42,135 bases of DNA from positions 1 through 42,135 of the forward strand of contig VBOG01000075.1 of NCBI GenBank assembly GCA_005877815.1, given 5' to 3'. The notes under the pieces are model-generated. The model was not told the DNA's origin. It worked only from the letters and a program-made list of their open reading frames with translations, and ran no database searches. Positions 1 to 7,613 of this stretch are shown here, in pieces. The position numbers were made by a program, and so were the translations under genes. The first letter of the stretch is position 1, and each line of letters begins with the position of its first letter. The DNA comes from Nitrospirota bacterium (GTDB taxonomy: Bacteria > Nitrospirota > Nitrospiria > Nitrospirales > NS-4).

Positions 1-2
1 AG

Positions 3-65
3 ACCTCCGCTGAAGCATGGGAGAATTCTGATGATTCGCTCAAAATGATTTTTGAAGAGGATTAG
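3..65 (+). CDS. possible C-terminal end of a protein cut by the window edge
   Basis: One plus-strand frame is open from the window edge to a TAG at 63-65 and encodes about 20 residues ending in an acidic tail (...KMIFEED). The frame and composition are plausible for the end of a real gene, and the hairpin at 97-128 lies just downstream. There is too little sequence to name a family, and the short open frame could be chance. Confidence 0.25.
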   Translation, partial: TSAEAWENSDDSLKMIFEED

Positions 66-96
66 CGTCCCATGCTGCGGGCGCGGAGTAAAAGAA

Positions 97-128
97 GGCC
101 GACGGCATTCAGATCAACGCCATCGGCC
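97..128 (-). terminator. Rho-independent terminator of the small secreted protein gene at 161-385
   Basis: Two 10-base arms (97-106 and 119-128) form a GC-rich stem with a 12-base loop. Read on the minus strand the single imperfect pair is a G-U wobble, and the stem is followed by TTCTTTTA. On the plus strand the same pair would be an A-C mismatch. This favours termination of the minus-strand gene upstream of it. Confidence 0.75.
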
Positions 129-160
129 TATACTTTGAAGCGGAGACAGAGAGCGAGGGA

Positions 161-385
161 TTAGTGCTTTTCCTCGGCTTTTTTCTCTTCCTTGTTCTTT
201 TTCTTCTTTGCCTTTTTCTCGCCCTTCTTCATGCCCTCGTCCTTTTTCATCTCACCGCCGGCAGGAGCCGGCGTGGCTGGCGCGGCTGGGGTAGCCGGAG
301 TGGCCGGCGTAGCTTGTGCGAACGTTGCGGTGCTGAACGAGAGGCCGATCATGACGGCAAATAACGCTGCGAGAATCATCTTCAG
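161..385 (-). CDS. small secreted Ala/Pro- and Lys-rich protein
   Basis: Encodes about 74 residues: a signal peptide (ILAALFAVMIGLSF, likely cleavage after ATFA), then an Ala-Thr-Pro repeat, then a highly charged Lys/Glu tail. It is a paralogue of the next gene (512-715), whose signal peptide is nearly identical. The first ATG is at 379, but the paralogue starts two codons earlier as M-K, and here the corresponding codons are CTG-AAG (CTG at 385-383). A GGGG Shine-Dalgarno-like run sits about 9 bases before this CTG, the same spacing as in the paralogue, so I place the start at the CTG. If ATG is used the gene is 161-379. Function is unknown; a periplasmic polycationic protein is all that can be said. 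Confidence 0.65.
   Translation of the reverse strand: MKMILAALFAVMIGLSFSTATFAQATPATPATPAAPATPAPAGGEMKKDEGMKKGEKKAKKKKNKEEKKAEEKH
254..313 (-). repeat. in-frame Ala-Thr-Pro codon repeat
   Basis: About 20 codons of the secreted protein gene at 161-385 encode a degenerate tandem of ATP/AAP/APAG units. At DNA level it is a GC-rich repeat of three-codon units such as gccggagtg and gccggcgta. Such tracts often vary in copy number between strains; here they would form a flexible linker between signal peptide and charged tail. Confidence 0.6.
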
Positions 386-448
386 GTAGCGTTACCCCTT
401 TCCGAGTTAGAGTGTGGGCACAGACATTTCGTAGACTCTAGATACATA

Positions 449-480
449 AAAGGCCGGCGCTGGTGAAGCCGCCGGCCTTT
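449..480 (-). terminator. Rho-independent terminator of the secreted protein gene at 512-715
   Basis: A perfect 11-bp inverted repeat (AAAGGCCGGCG at 449-459 with CGCCGGCCTTT at 470-480) encloses a 10-base loop. On the minus strand it ends in a short U-rich stretch (CCTTTTATG). It lies 31 bases past the stop of the gene at 512-715, separating the two paralogous genes into individual transcripts. Confidence 0.75.
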
Positions 481-511
481 CTTTGTTCAGAGGACTTGGC
501 AAGAGGTGGAA

Positions 512-715
512 TTACTTCTTCTCCTCTTTCTTCTCCTCTTTCTTCTCCGTCTTCGAGCTCTTCTTAGCCTTCTTGCCGTCCTTATCCTTCGTTTCGGTCT
601 TCGTCTCGGTCGAGGTCTTGCTGCTCTCCTCGGCTTTCTTATCATCCGCAAAAGTGGAACCGGCAAAGCTAAGTCCGATCATTACTGCGAACATGGCTGC
701 GAGAATCGTCTTCAT
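512..715 (-). CDS. small secreted Lys/Glu-rich protein
   Basis: 67 residues: signal peptide MKTILAAMFAVMIGLSF with likely cleavage after GSTFA, followed by a tail made almost entirely of Lys, Glu, Asp, Ser and Thr, ending in KEEKK repeats. The start ATG is preceded by GGAAGGGGG at good spacing. It is a tandem paralogue of the gene at 161-385; signal peptides and leader sequences match, while the mature regions share only composition. The mature part is predicted to be disordered. No known family is recognised and the function is unknown. Confidence 0.7.
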   Translation of the reverse strand: MKTILAAMFAVMIGLSFAGSTFADDKKAEESSKTSTETKTETKDKDGKKAKKSSKTEKKEEKKEEKK

Positions 716-975
716 TCAGAATCACCCCCTTCCATTTTGTGAAAGTCCTTCTGTCTTGTTAAAAGCAGCAACTATGCCACGCCCATAATATTCTGCTACC
801 GCTAGTAAATTTAATAGTTTCAATAAGTTATAACACTGTTGTGGGTTCTGACTGTCCCTCCCAATTTAGAGTCTACCGGGTTTGGGGTGCCTATCGCCCT
901 TATTGCGTTGAAGGTTCATTGAAAAGAGACGCACGGTGGTCCTATACTCCGGCGAAATCAACGCCGAGGTTCGAC

Positions 976-1518
976 ATGCCACAATCAGCGCGCTACCTTA
1001 TAAGTATCTGTTTATTATGTGTTTATTTAACTGCCTTCAAGGCACCAGAGAGTGCAAGTTTCCCCGCGGAGGTACTGTACGCCCCGGAAGACAGGCCAGC
1101 AGATCGGCTTGTGCAGCTTTACGAGGCCGCCGAAAAATCCATCTTCTTGGCCTGTTATGGAATCACCTATCCGCCGATCGTGAAGGCCTTGGTTGCGGCC
1201 AAAAAGCGTGGTGTTGATGTCCGCATTATTACTGACCGCGAAAAACTTAATGACAAAAATCAGCGGGCCGCATTGAAAACTCTTAATATTGCGAGTGTTC
1301 CAATAAAAATCAATAGACACGATGGACTGATGCATGTCAAACAAGCAGTTGTAGACGATCATGTGAATACGTCCGGGTCCTTCAACCAAACCTCTAGTGC
1401 TGCCAGGTACAACGATGAGCGCTTGGACGTTTTCCATGACGCAGGGACGACGCATCGGGCGAAAGAAAAGTTTCTAAAAATGTGGGGTGATCATGCCCGC
1501 TATGAGGATTGGCGGTGA
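976..1518 (+). CDS. exported phospholipase D-like (Nuc-type) protein
   Basis: 180 residues. A hydrophobic N-terminus (about residues 7-21) looks like a signal peptide or anchor. The rest is one PLD-family module with the HKD motif H120-x-K122-x4-D127 followed by SGSFN, the arrangement of the Nuc endonuclease / single-HKD subfamily, which acts as a homodimer on phosphodiester bonds. An upstream in-frame ATG at 841 exists, but the ATG at 976 has a CGAGG ribosome-binding site 7 bases away and gives a proper signal sequence. Substrate (nucleic acid or phospholipid) cannot be told from sequence. It stands alone, 35 bases before the monooxygenase gene. Confidence 0.8.
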   Translation: MPQSARYLISICLLCVYLTAFKAPESASFPAEVLYAPEDRPADRLVQLYEAAEKSIFLACYGITYPPIVKALVAAKKRGVDVRIITDREKLNDKNQRAALKTLNIASVPIKINRHDGLMHVKQAVVDDHVNTSGSFNQTSSAARYNDERLDVFHDAGTTHRAKEKFLKMWGDHARYEDWR

Positions 1519-1553
1519 CCCGGCAGCTGACGAATGTGCGAAGGAATGCATGA

Positions 1554-2831
1554 ATGAATGACCGGTTCGACATCGTCGTAGTGGGAGCAGGAGGCGGGGG
1601 CGCTGTCTTGGGGTTGGCGCTTGCCCAGCGCGGCATTCCTGTTTTGGTTCTGGAGCGCCAAGCTGGCGCGCCGAGTGCCGTTCGGGGCGAAACCATTCAG
1701 CCCAACGGTCAGCAAATTCTTGACCGTCTCGGCATTCTGAAAGATTTGTCCTCGGATGCGGTCCTGCCTCTTCAGCGCTTTCATTTTTTTCGCATCGGAG
1801 GCGCACGACTCTGCTCCATGGACTACGGCATGTTGCCGGCTCCGTGGAATCATGCGCTCGTCGCGCAGTCAGATGCGGTGCATGACCTCATTCTGAAGCG
1901 GCTATCCGCTCAGCCCAGCGCCGAATTATGGTATGGATCAGAGTTTCAAGGTCTCCTGCGGCAAGACGGGAAAGTTTCAGGTGTTGTCGTCCGTCGAAAC
2001 GGCCAAGGAGACCCGATCGAAATCGTGTGCCGTCTTGTGGTGGGCGCGGACGGAGCCGGTTCGCGCGTGCGGCAGGGCCTCGGCGTCTCGGCCGATGTCC
2101 ATCGCTATCGTGACGGCTATCTTATTGCCCTCCTACCCCGTCCTGAGGGGATGAGGGAAGAGGCGCGATATTACGTGGGGCGCGGAGAGTTGCTGGGGTT
2201 GTTCCCGGCGCCGGGAAATCGGGTGGTGACGCTCTATATGGTGCCGGCCGAAAGGGTCGCTGCGATGAGGACGGACAGGGAGGAGTTGGAGGCAATCAAA
2301 CGGCGAATCAGCCGGATCGACGATTCCATGACCGGGCCTTTGGGATGTCTCCATACATGGGACCAGGTCGGGTTTCTGCCGTGTGTACGCGTGCGCACGG
2401 ACCGATGGGTCGTGGACGGCGCTGCCCTCATCGGCGATGCTGCGCACGCCATGAACCCGCATGCGTCGCAGGGACGGATGCAGGCCATGGCGGATGCCAT
2501 GGTGTTGGCCGATGTGATCGAGGACTGCCGTAATACGGGAGATTGGTCGGCGCATGCGCTCACTGCATATGAGGGCGCGCGGCGCCCCCAGGTGACCATG
2601 CTTCAGCAGCTTGCCGACGAGCAAACGAGGTATTGGAATGCTGCGGACCCAATCCGTTGTTGGCTGAGGGATCGTGTGTTTAAAGGAATGGATCGGAATC
2701 GCCGGCTTCGCTATCAGGCCCTGACCGCCACGGCAGGGTTACGGAGCACCCCACCGTTGACCTGGCTGGATCATCTCATGGCCGCCGGACTTCTGCCGGA
2801 TCCGCGGGCGGACGCGATGCCCTCGTTCTGA
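1554..2831 (+). CDS. FAD-dependent monooxygenase, UbiH/PHBH-type
   Basis: 425 residues. The N-terminal Rossmann motif VVVGAGGGG (about residues 8-16), the central DG motif (VVGADGAGSRVR) and the GD motif (LIGDAAHAMNPHASQG) are those of class A flavoprotein monooxygenases, which hydroxylate aromatic or polyprenyl substrates with NAD(P)H and O2. RGETIQPNG resembles the flavin-contacting segment of the family. Several ATGs overlap near the start; 1554 has AAGGA 8 bases upstream. It is not near a ubiquinone or menaquinone operon, so the substrate is undetermined. The gene converges on miaB with a 13-base gap. Confidence 0.85.
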   Translation: MNDRFDIVVVGAGGGGAVLGLALAQRGIPVLVLERQAGAPSAVRGETIQPNGQQILDRLGILKDLSSDAVLPLQRFHFFRIGGARLCSMDYGMLPAPWNHALVAQSDAVHDLILKRLSAQPSAELWYGSEFQGLLRQDGKVSGVVVRRNGQGDPIEIVCRLVVGADGAGSRVRQGLGVSADVHRYRDGYLIALLPRPEGMREEARYYVGRGELLGLFPAPGNRVVTLYMVPAERVAAMRTDREELEAIKRRISRIDDSMTGPLGCLHTWDQVGFLPCVRVRTDRWVVDGAALIGDAAHAMNPHASQGRMQAMADAMVLADVIEDCRNTGDWSAHALTAYEGARRPQVTMLQQLADEQTRYWNAADPIRCWLRDRVFKGMDRNRRLRYQALTATAGLRSTPPLTWLDHLMAAGLLPDPRADAMPSF

Positions 2832-2844
2832 AGGGCAAAGAGGA

Positions 2845-4158
2845 CTAGCTTAGGGCCGATTCGCCGTACAGCGTGGTAACTGTCGCGTCGACGATGCGGA
2901 CAGAGATGAGACTTCCGGGCTTGAGCGTCCCATGGGTCTTCGGAAAGACCGTGACAATGTTGCCGTCGGTCCGGCCCATCCACTGATCGGCGCGCTTGCC
3001 CTCCCCTTCCACCAAGATCTCCATAACCTCGCCGATCATGCCCAGGTTGTACGCAAGGGAAATGCCGCGCTGCAATTCAATGAGCTGAGTGACCCGCTCG
3101 GATTTGACCTGCTCGGACACATCGTCCGCGAACTTCCGCGCCGCGATCGTATGTTTGCGCTCCGAGTATTTGAAGACGTAGGCGGACGCGAAGCGGATGT
3201 CTTCCAGCAAACGGTACGTCTCTTTGTACTCGTCGTCTGCTTCCGAGCAAAAGCCTGCGATGATATCCGTCGTGAGTACAATCTGAGGGCAACGCGTCAG
3301 GATCTGTTCAACCAGCTTGCGATATTCGGTGCAGGTATAGGTTCGATTCATCATCGCCAGAATCCGATCGTTACCTGCTTGTGCTGGCAGATGGATATGC
3401 TTGCAAATCTTCGGATGCTCGGCGACAGCATCGAGCAGCTTCTCAGGAAAGTCCTTTGGATGCGGCGAGGTGAACCGCACGCGCTCAATCCCGGACACGG
3501 AGGCGGCGGCACATAAGAGATCCGCGAAGTCGGAAGTCCCGTCGTGGTAGGAATTGACGTTCTGCCCAAGAAGCGTCACTTGCTTGCATCCACTCTCCGC
3601 AGCCGCCTCGATCTCTCTCACGACGTCGGGCAGCGTCCGGCTTCGCTCGCGGCCGCGGGTGTAGGGCACGACGCAAAACGTGCAGAAATTATCGCAGCCC
3701 CGCATGACGGCCACCCACGCGGCTACCCCTGCAACTCGATCGGGCGCGATGTCCACGTACGTTTCATATTCCGAGAGATCCACTGCCAGGGCCTTTTTCC
3801 CTGCGGCGGCTTGTTCGAGGAGGTCCGGCAGCGCTCGATAACTGTCCGGGCCGGCGAGGACGTCAATCAATGAGTCTTTCCCCATCAGGTCTGTTTTGAG
3901 GTTTTGCGCCATGCAGCCCAGGACGCCGATGACGACGCCCTTGTCTTCCTTGAGATGTTTCAGTGCACCAAGATGGCCGTAGACTTTATTGTGGGCGTTC
4001 TCTCTGATGGCGCAGGTGTTCAAGAGCACCACATCCGCCGCGTCGGCAGTGTCGGTAAACCCATAGCCGCGGTTTTTGAGGATGGAGCGCACGAGTTCGG
4101 TGTCGTATTCGTTCATCTGGCAGCCGAAGGTTTCAATGTAGACGCACGGCGCTCGCAT
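2845..4158 (-). CDS. miaB: tRNA-2-methylthio-N6-dimethylallyladenosine synthase MiaB
   Basis: 437 residues, usual MiaB length. It adds the 2-methylthio group to i6A37 of tRNAs reading UNN codons, using two [4Fe-4S] clusters. The N-terminal MTTase domain carries the three cysteines in ETFGCQMNEYD, LNTCAIRENA and VLGCMAQ. The radical-SAM motif is CDNFCTFC followed by VPYTRGRERSR, and a C-terminal TRAM domain ends the protein. It is the last gene of a three-gene minus-strand operon, 6 bases after the epimerase-like gene and downstream of the related mtaB. The family assignment against MtaB and RimO rests on the FGCQMNEYD opening and the ARE...KT-like TRAM context. Confidence 0.95.
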   Translation of the reverse strand: MRAPCVYIETFGCQMNEYDTELVRSILKNRGYGFTDTADAADVVLLNTCAIRENAHNKVYGHLGALKHLKEDKGVVIGVLGCMAQNLKTDLMGKDSLIDVLAGPDSYRALPDLLEQAAAGKKALAVDLSEYETYVDIAPDRVAGVAAWVAVMRGCDNFCTFCVVPYTRGRERSRTLPDVVREIEAAAESGCKQVTLLGQNVNSYHDGTSDFADLLCAAASVSGIERVRFTSPHPKDFPEKLLDAVAEHPKICKHIHLPAQAGNDRILAMMNRTYTCTEYRKLVEQILTRCPQIVLTTDIIAGFCSEADDEYKETYRLLEDIRFASAYVFKYSERKHTIAARKFADDVSEQVKSERVTQLIELQRGISLAYNLGMIGEVMEILVEGEGKRADQWMGRTDGNIVTVFPKTHGTLKPGSLISVRIVDATVTTLYGESALS

Positions 4159-4164
4159 GGGCTG

Positions 4165-5127
4165 TTAGCCTTTCCGTACGGCTTCGATAGCGGCGGGCAG
4201 ACCCTGTTGAATCGAAGGATATTGGGGTTTCCAACCCATTGCCTTCGCCTTTTCGTTCTTGACGCGTCCCGAGCAGGTCACGGACTCGACCCACAATTGG
4301 CCGTGCGCGACGGCCTCTTCTGCCGGAATGGACGCGGGGATCGGTTTTCCGAGGACGCGTGCCACGCTGGCCATCCAGTCCTTCTGGCGGACAGGTTCAT
4401 CATCTACGATGTTGATGTTCCGGGGCACAGGCCGGTCCTCGGAACGTGGCGCATACCCCATCTCTTCCGCTGCCAGCACGTACGCTTCGGCCAGGTCTGT
4501 GGCATGGACCAAGCTCATGTAATTATCGCCGGCACCCACGATGCGGGCCTGGTTCGTTTCAAATGCCGGAACAAGTTGGTCTTTGAACCAACTCCCATTT
4601 CCGTATACCCAGCCGGGGACCAGGAATGTGGCCCGGATCCGTTTGGACTCAGACAAATGCGCAAGCGCATGGCGCGCCGTGCCGATGAACTTCCCATATC
4701 CGACGGGATCGAAGGGTGTTTCTTCGTCCACCCACTCTTCACCGTGGTCCCCATAGGACAACACCCCGAACGTCAGGATGACCCCACGCATTTTCGCGGC
4801 ATGGGCGGAAAGAATCAGGTTGCTGCATGCATCAGTATGGGATTTCAACAATTCGGCGATCTGCGCGAGTGCCGGTGCTTGCCCTCGCTTCCCTGGTTTC
4901 GTGCATCCGACGGCAACATCGAAATGTTCAATGGTGCGCTCCCATGGCCCGTTTGTCAGCAGGTTGCCAATGATGGGGATGCAGCCCAACGATTCCAGAA
5001 TTTTGCCTCGCGTCCGGTCCCGCGCCAATCCATGCACTTCATGGTTGTGCGCTCGAAACGCCTTGATGAGATGACGGCCGATGAATCCGGACCCGCCGGC
5101 GATAAAGATTTTCAGAGGCACACGCAT
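4165..5127 (-). CDS. NAD(P)-dependent epimerase/dehydratase family protein (NDUFA9-like extended SDR)
   Basis: 320 residues. The N-terminal nucleotide-binding motif IFIAGGSGFIGRHL (about residues 8-21) marks an extended short-chain dehydrogenase. The later YGKFIGTARH segment supplies the YxxxK-like position in a degenerate form (Y-G-K-F), so catalytic competence is uncertain. Known relatives are nucleotide-sugar epimerases and the complex I NDUFA9 group. An AAGGAG site precedes the ATG. It sits between mtaB (12 bases upstream) and miaB (6 bases downstream), a tight operon suggesting co-expression with tRNA thiolation, though no functional link is established. Confidence 0.8.
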   Translation of the reverse strand: MRVPLKIFIAGGSGFIGRHLIKAFRAHNHEVHGLARDRTRGKILESLGCIPIIGNLLTNGPWERTIEHFDVAVGCTKPGKRGQAPALAQIAELLKSHTDACSNLILSAHAAKMRGVILTFGVLSYGDHGEEWVDEETPFDPVGYGKFIGTARHALAHLSESKRIRATFLVPGWVYGNGSWFKDQLVPAFETNQARIVGAGDNYMSLVHATDLAEAYVLAAEEMGYAPRSEDRPVPRNINIVDDEPVRQKDWMASVARVLGKPIPASIPAEEAVAHGQLWVESVTCSGRVKNEKAKAMGWKPQYPSIQQGLPAAIEAVRKG

Positions 5128-5139
5128 GGCCTGAGCTCC

Positions 5140-6462
5140 TTATTCTGTAAGCGACTCTCTGAGTGCGGACGCGCCGGAGACAGCCGTGCCGAGCGCCAGG
5201 CCATCCATCACGCCGTGCACGCGTACGATCCGTATTTGATTGGAGAGATCCTCGTCCGACGTGACGCCGACCCGGATATAATTTCCGGTCAATCCTGTAA
5301 ATAGTCCTTGGGTGTTTCGTGCCTCAAATAGGACCGACACCGCGCTTCCAACGAAGCGGTGGTAGAAGTGCAAGCGCTTGGCTCGCGAGAGCTCGCAAAG
5401 TTCGCGTGCACGGGTTTTGATCGTCTTCGCGGAAACCGCTCCGGGAAGCTTCGGCGCGGCAGTTCCCGCCCGCGAAGAATAGGGAAAGACGTGAAAATAC
5501 GCGAAGGGAAGGTCGGCGCCCAGCGCGCGAGTCTTCGCGAATGCCTCGTTGGACTCTCCCGGGAAGCCCACCATCAGGTCCGTTCCCAGGCAGAGGTCGG
5601 GGATCTTTGCCACGGTTTTTTCAATGAATTGGACATATTCCCGGGACCTATACCGCCGGTTCATGGCCTTCAATACGTTGTCATCGCCGCTCTGGAGCGG
5701 CACATGCAAATAGGGGCAGAGCTTTGAGGGCCCGGCCATCAGTTCAAGCAGTTCGTCCGTGATGGTCGTGGGCTCGATCGAGGAGATACGGATGCGGTCG
5801 AGACCTCCCACAGGCTCGAGTGACCTGACGACATCGGCCAGCGTTCGGCCTTTGAATTCGTACCGGCCGACGTTGACTCCCGTCAAGACGACCTCGCGAT
5901 GACCGCGTGATACCAACCCCTCGGCTTCGCGAAGGATGTCGTCCATACTCCGGCTGCGTTCGTGCCCACGGGAAAAGGGAATGATGCAGAAGGAGCACAT
6001 GAAATTGCAGCCGTCCTGCACCTTTAAATTCGCGCGCGTCTCCTGGTACTCTCCGATGCCTTCCATCGTGAAGGCGTCGCGTCCGATGGTGCGGGTATGA
6101 AGGAGTTCCGGAGCGGGGCGTCGTTTCAGCGCCGTCAGGTACTGGGGCAACTGCATCTTATGTTGCGCGCCGACGATCAGGTCGATATCCTTCAGTTTTC
6201 TGAGCGCCTCAGCGCCGGTCTGTGCATAGCAGCCGGTGACCGCCAGAAAGGCGTCGGGGGAGGTCCGCCGGATCTTTCGGATGAGGTGTCGGCAGTCGGC
6301 CTCTGCGGTGTCCGTGACCGAACAGGTGTTCAAGACGACAAGATCGGCAGGCTGTCCGAACTCGACAAGATCGTAGCCTCGAGTCCGCAGCTGATCGGCG
6401 AGCACCGCGGTTTCCGCCTGGTTGAGGCGGCAGCCGATCGTATGGAGCGAAGCCTGTGGCAT
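5140..6462 (-). CDS. mtaB: tRNA t6A37 methylthiotransferase MtaB
   Basis: 440 residues from the ATG at 6462. It converts t6A37 to ms2t6A37 in ANN-decoding tRNAs. The opening TIGCRLNQAET, the cysteines in LNTCSVTDTAEADC and VTGCYAQ, and the radical-SAM motif CNFMCSFCIIPFSRG are characteristic of MtaB rather than MiaB. A TRAM-like region lies at the C-terminus. An in-frame TTG at 6468 is possible, but a good -10 box (TATAAT, 6476-6471) lies so close that a transcript would begin almost at the ATG, so initiation may be leaderless. It is the first gene of the mtaB - epimerase - miaB operon. Confidence 0.93.
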   Translation of the reverse strand: MPQASLHTIGCRLNQAETAVLADQLRTRGYDLVEFGQPADLVVLNTCSVTDTAEADCRHLIRKIRRTSPDAFLAVTGCYAQTGAEALRKLKDIDLIVGAQHKMQLPQYLTALKRRPAPELLHTRTIGRDAFTMEGIGEYQETRANLKVQDGCNFMCSFCIIPFSRGHERSRSMDDILREAEGLVSRGHREVVLTGVNVGRYEFKGRTLADVVRSLEPVGGLDRIRISSIEPTTITDELLELMAGPSKLCPYLHVPLQSGDDNVLKAMNRRYRSREYVQFIEKTVAKIPDLCLGTDLMVGFPGESNEAFAKTRALGADLPFAYFHVFPYSSRAGTAAPKLPGAVSAKTIKTRARELCELSRAKRLHFYHRFVGSAVSVLFEARNTQGLFTGLTGNYIRVGVTSDEDLSNQIRIVRVHGVMDGLALGTAVSGASALRESLTE

Positions 6463-6470
6463 AAGCAAAA

Positions 6471-6500
6471 ATTATAGCGAGGCGCCTAGCAAAGGCGCAA
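6471..6500 (-). promoter_or_regulatory. sigma70-type promoter for the mtaB operon
   Basis: On the minus strand a perfect -10 box TATAAT (6476-6471) is preceded at an 18-base spacer by TTGCGC (6500-6495). The predicted start of transcription falls at about 6464, within two bases of the mtaB ATG, leaving no room for a Shine-Dalgarno site. The -35 match is weak, so this is a sequence-based proposal only. Confidence 0.5.
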
Positions 6501-6531
6501 TCGCTTTATTCCCGGCAGGAAGGGCGAAGCG

Positions 6532-6891
6532 ATGGCGGAGCGTGAAAAACATTTGCTTGCGGGCCTTGACGATCGTCATCGCGGGTTCTCGAGGATCGCC
6601 GAAATCGAACCGCAGGAGGGCGGGTGTACCGCCTCTTTTCGATACGAACGAATGGTCATCGTCGGGCCCTTGTCTGGAACGGCGGAGAAGGCGTTGGCTG
6701 ATCTCGTCCTGATGTTGCACGAACGAGGCTATACCGAATTGCGCACTCGTGTGACTTTTCGTGGCGAGCGCTATTTGGGAAGCCAGGAAGCCTGGGTCGA
6801 ATATCCGGACATCCCCCAGCGTTCACAACCTCCGCAAGGCGTGCTGGGCATGTTGCGAACGTTGTGGCGGAGTCGATCCACACGGAGCTGA
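6532..6891 (+). CDS. uncharacterised 119-residue protein
   Basis: 119 residues, no recognised family. The N-terminal half has an alternating hydrophobic pattern (TASFRYERMVIVGP), then a predicted amphipathic helix (AEKALADLVLMLHERGY) and another strand region (RTRVTFRGERYLGS), suggesting a small alpha/beta fold. No signal peptide or membrane segment. AGGAAGG lies about 9 bases before the ATG. It is transcribed divergently from mtaB with only about 70 bases between the starts, and its stop lies 8 bases from a minus-strand receiver-domain remnant. It is probably a lineage-specific cytoplasmic protein. Confidence 0.6.
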   Translation: MAEREKHLLAGLDDRHRGFSRIAEIEPQEGGCTASFRYERMVIVGPLSGTAEKALADLVLMLHERGYTELRTRVTFRGERYLGSQEAWVEYPDIPQRSQPPQGVLGMLRTLWRSRSTRS

Positions 6892-6899
6892 CGCAGGGA

Positions 6900-7109
6900 T
6901 TATGCCGGCAAGGCTCCGAATAGCCTCTTGACCTTGGCCATGAGCGCGTCCTGGGTGAATGGTTTGGAGAGGAAATTCACCGCTTCGGTCTTCAGCTTCG
7001 CCACCGTGGCGTCGCGTGCGCCGGAGATGTACAGCACTTTCATGGCCGGACGATCGGCATGCGGTGCTCCGAGGGCACGTATCTTACGGGAATGACGGGC
7101 CAATGCCAA
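6900..7109 (-). pseudogene. remnant of a response-regulator receiver domain (C-terminal half)
   Basis: The frame encodes the end of a CheY-like receiver: MKVLYISGARD corresponds to beta-4 with the conserved Ser/Thr, and FLSKPFTQDALMAKVKRLF to beta-5 with the Lys-Pro pair and helix alpha-5. The phosphoacceptor Asp region (beta-1 to beta-3) is absent: the in-frame sequence upstream (to a TAA at 7157-7155) does not resemble it. The only start is a TTG. Such C-terminal receivers usually end hybrid histidine kinases, so this looks like a decayed fragment. The alternative is a very short expressed protein of unknown use. Confidence 0.6.
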
Positions 7110-7122
7110 GAGCTGGAGGCCG

Positions 7123-7509
7123 CTATGCGCCGTCGGCGGGTCCGTACGACACTTTTATGAGGTGGTTTCCGATGCTGGCCTCGCGAAAGCCCCAGATATA
7201 GAGAAAGCCCTGGGCGTATGGGGTTTCCGGGATCGCCACCTCCACGATCCATTTCGTCGAAGACATCCTGACGCGGTTTCCTTCGCGCTGGATTTGGATC
7301 GGGCAGCCGGTGGTGAGTCGTAGCCGGGGTTCGATATCCTCATTCGGCCAGAGAACCTCTCCCACGATCAGACACCTAATGGGCGGAATCCGACCGGCCT
7401 CAGTCGGATCACCTGGAAACACGTTGTTGCCGATCTCCCATGCCTTCAAGTCTGTCGTAGCGGCGCCGGTCAGCACCAAACAGATCATTAGCAGGATGAA
7501 GCGCTTCAT
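7123..7509 (-). CDS. small secreted protein of unknown function
   Basis: 128 residues from the ATG at 7509, chosen because AAGGA lies 8 bases upstream and a signal peptide begins there (MKRFILLMICLVLTGAATT, likely cut near LKA). The open frame continues upstream to 7737 but that part does not look like protein. The mature part has a beta-rich pattern (IRCLIVGEVLW, WIVEVAIPE, GFLYIWGF) and two cysteines spaced for a possible disulfide. No family recognised. Its stop abuts the receiver remnant. Another secreted gene, a lipoprotein, lies upstream on the same strand. Confidence 0.65.
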   Translation of the reverse strand: MKRFILLMICLVLTGAATTDLKAWEIGNNVFPGDPTEAGRIPPIRCLIVGEVLWPNEDIEPRLRLTTGCPIQIQREGNRVRMSSTKWIVEVAIPETPYAQGFLYIWGFREASIGNHLIKVSYGPADGA

Positions 7510-7613
7510 GGTGAACATCCTTGTCGGCTGCATACAGGATAGCAAAACGAGGGGCGCGAATCTTTCCACAGTTGTAGCATCGAGCCCTTTACTTACGAGG
7601 GGGTTTGTATATT

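Noticed and set aside
841-975. N-terminal extension of the PLD-like protein from the ATG at 841
   Set aside because: The extension has no protein-like features, would bury the signal peptide, and lacks a ribosome-binding site.
3904-5304. Long plus-strand open frame (466 codons) opposite miaB and the epimerase gene
   Set aside because: Its translation has no recognisable domain and is rich in His, Arg and Asp, typical of the antisense of GC-rich genes; the minus strand here encodes intact, well-known proteins.
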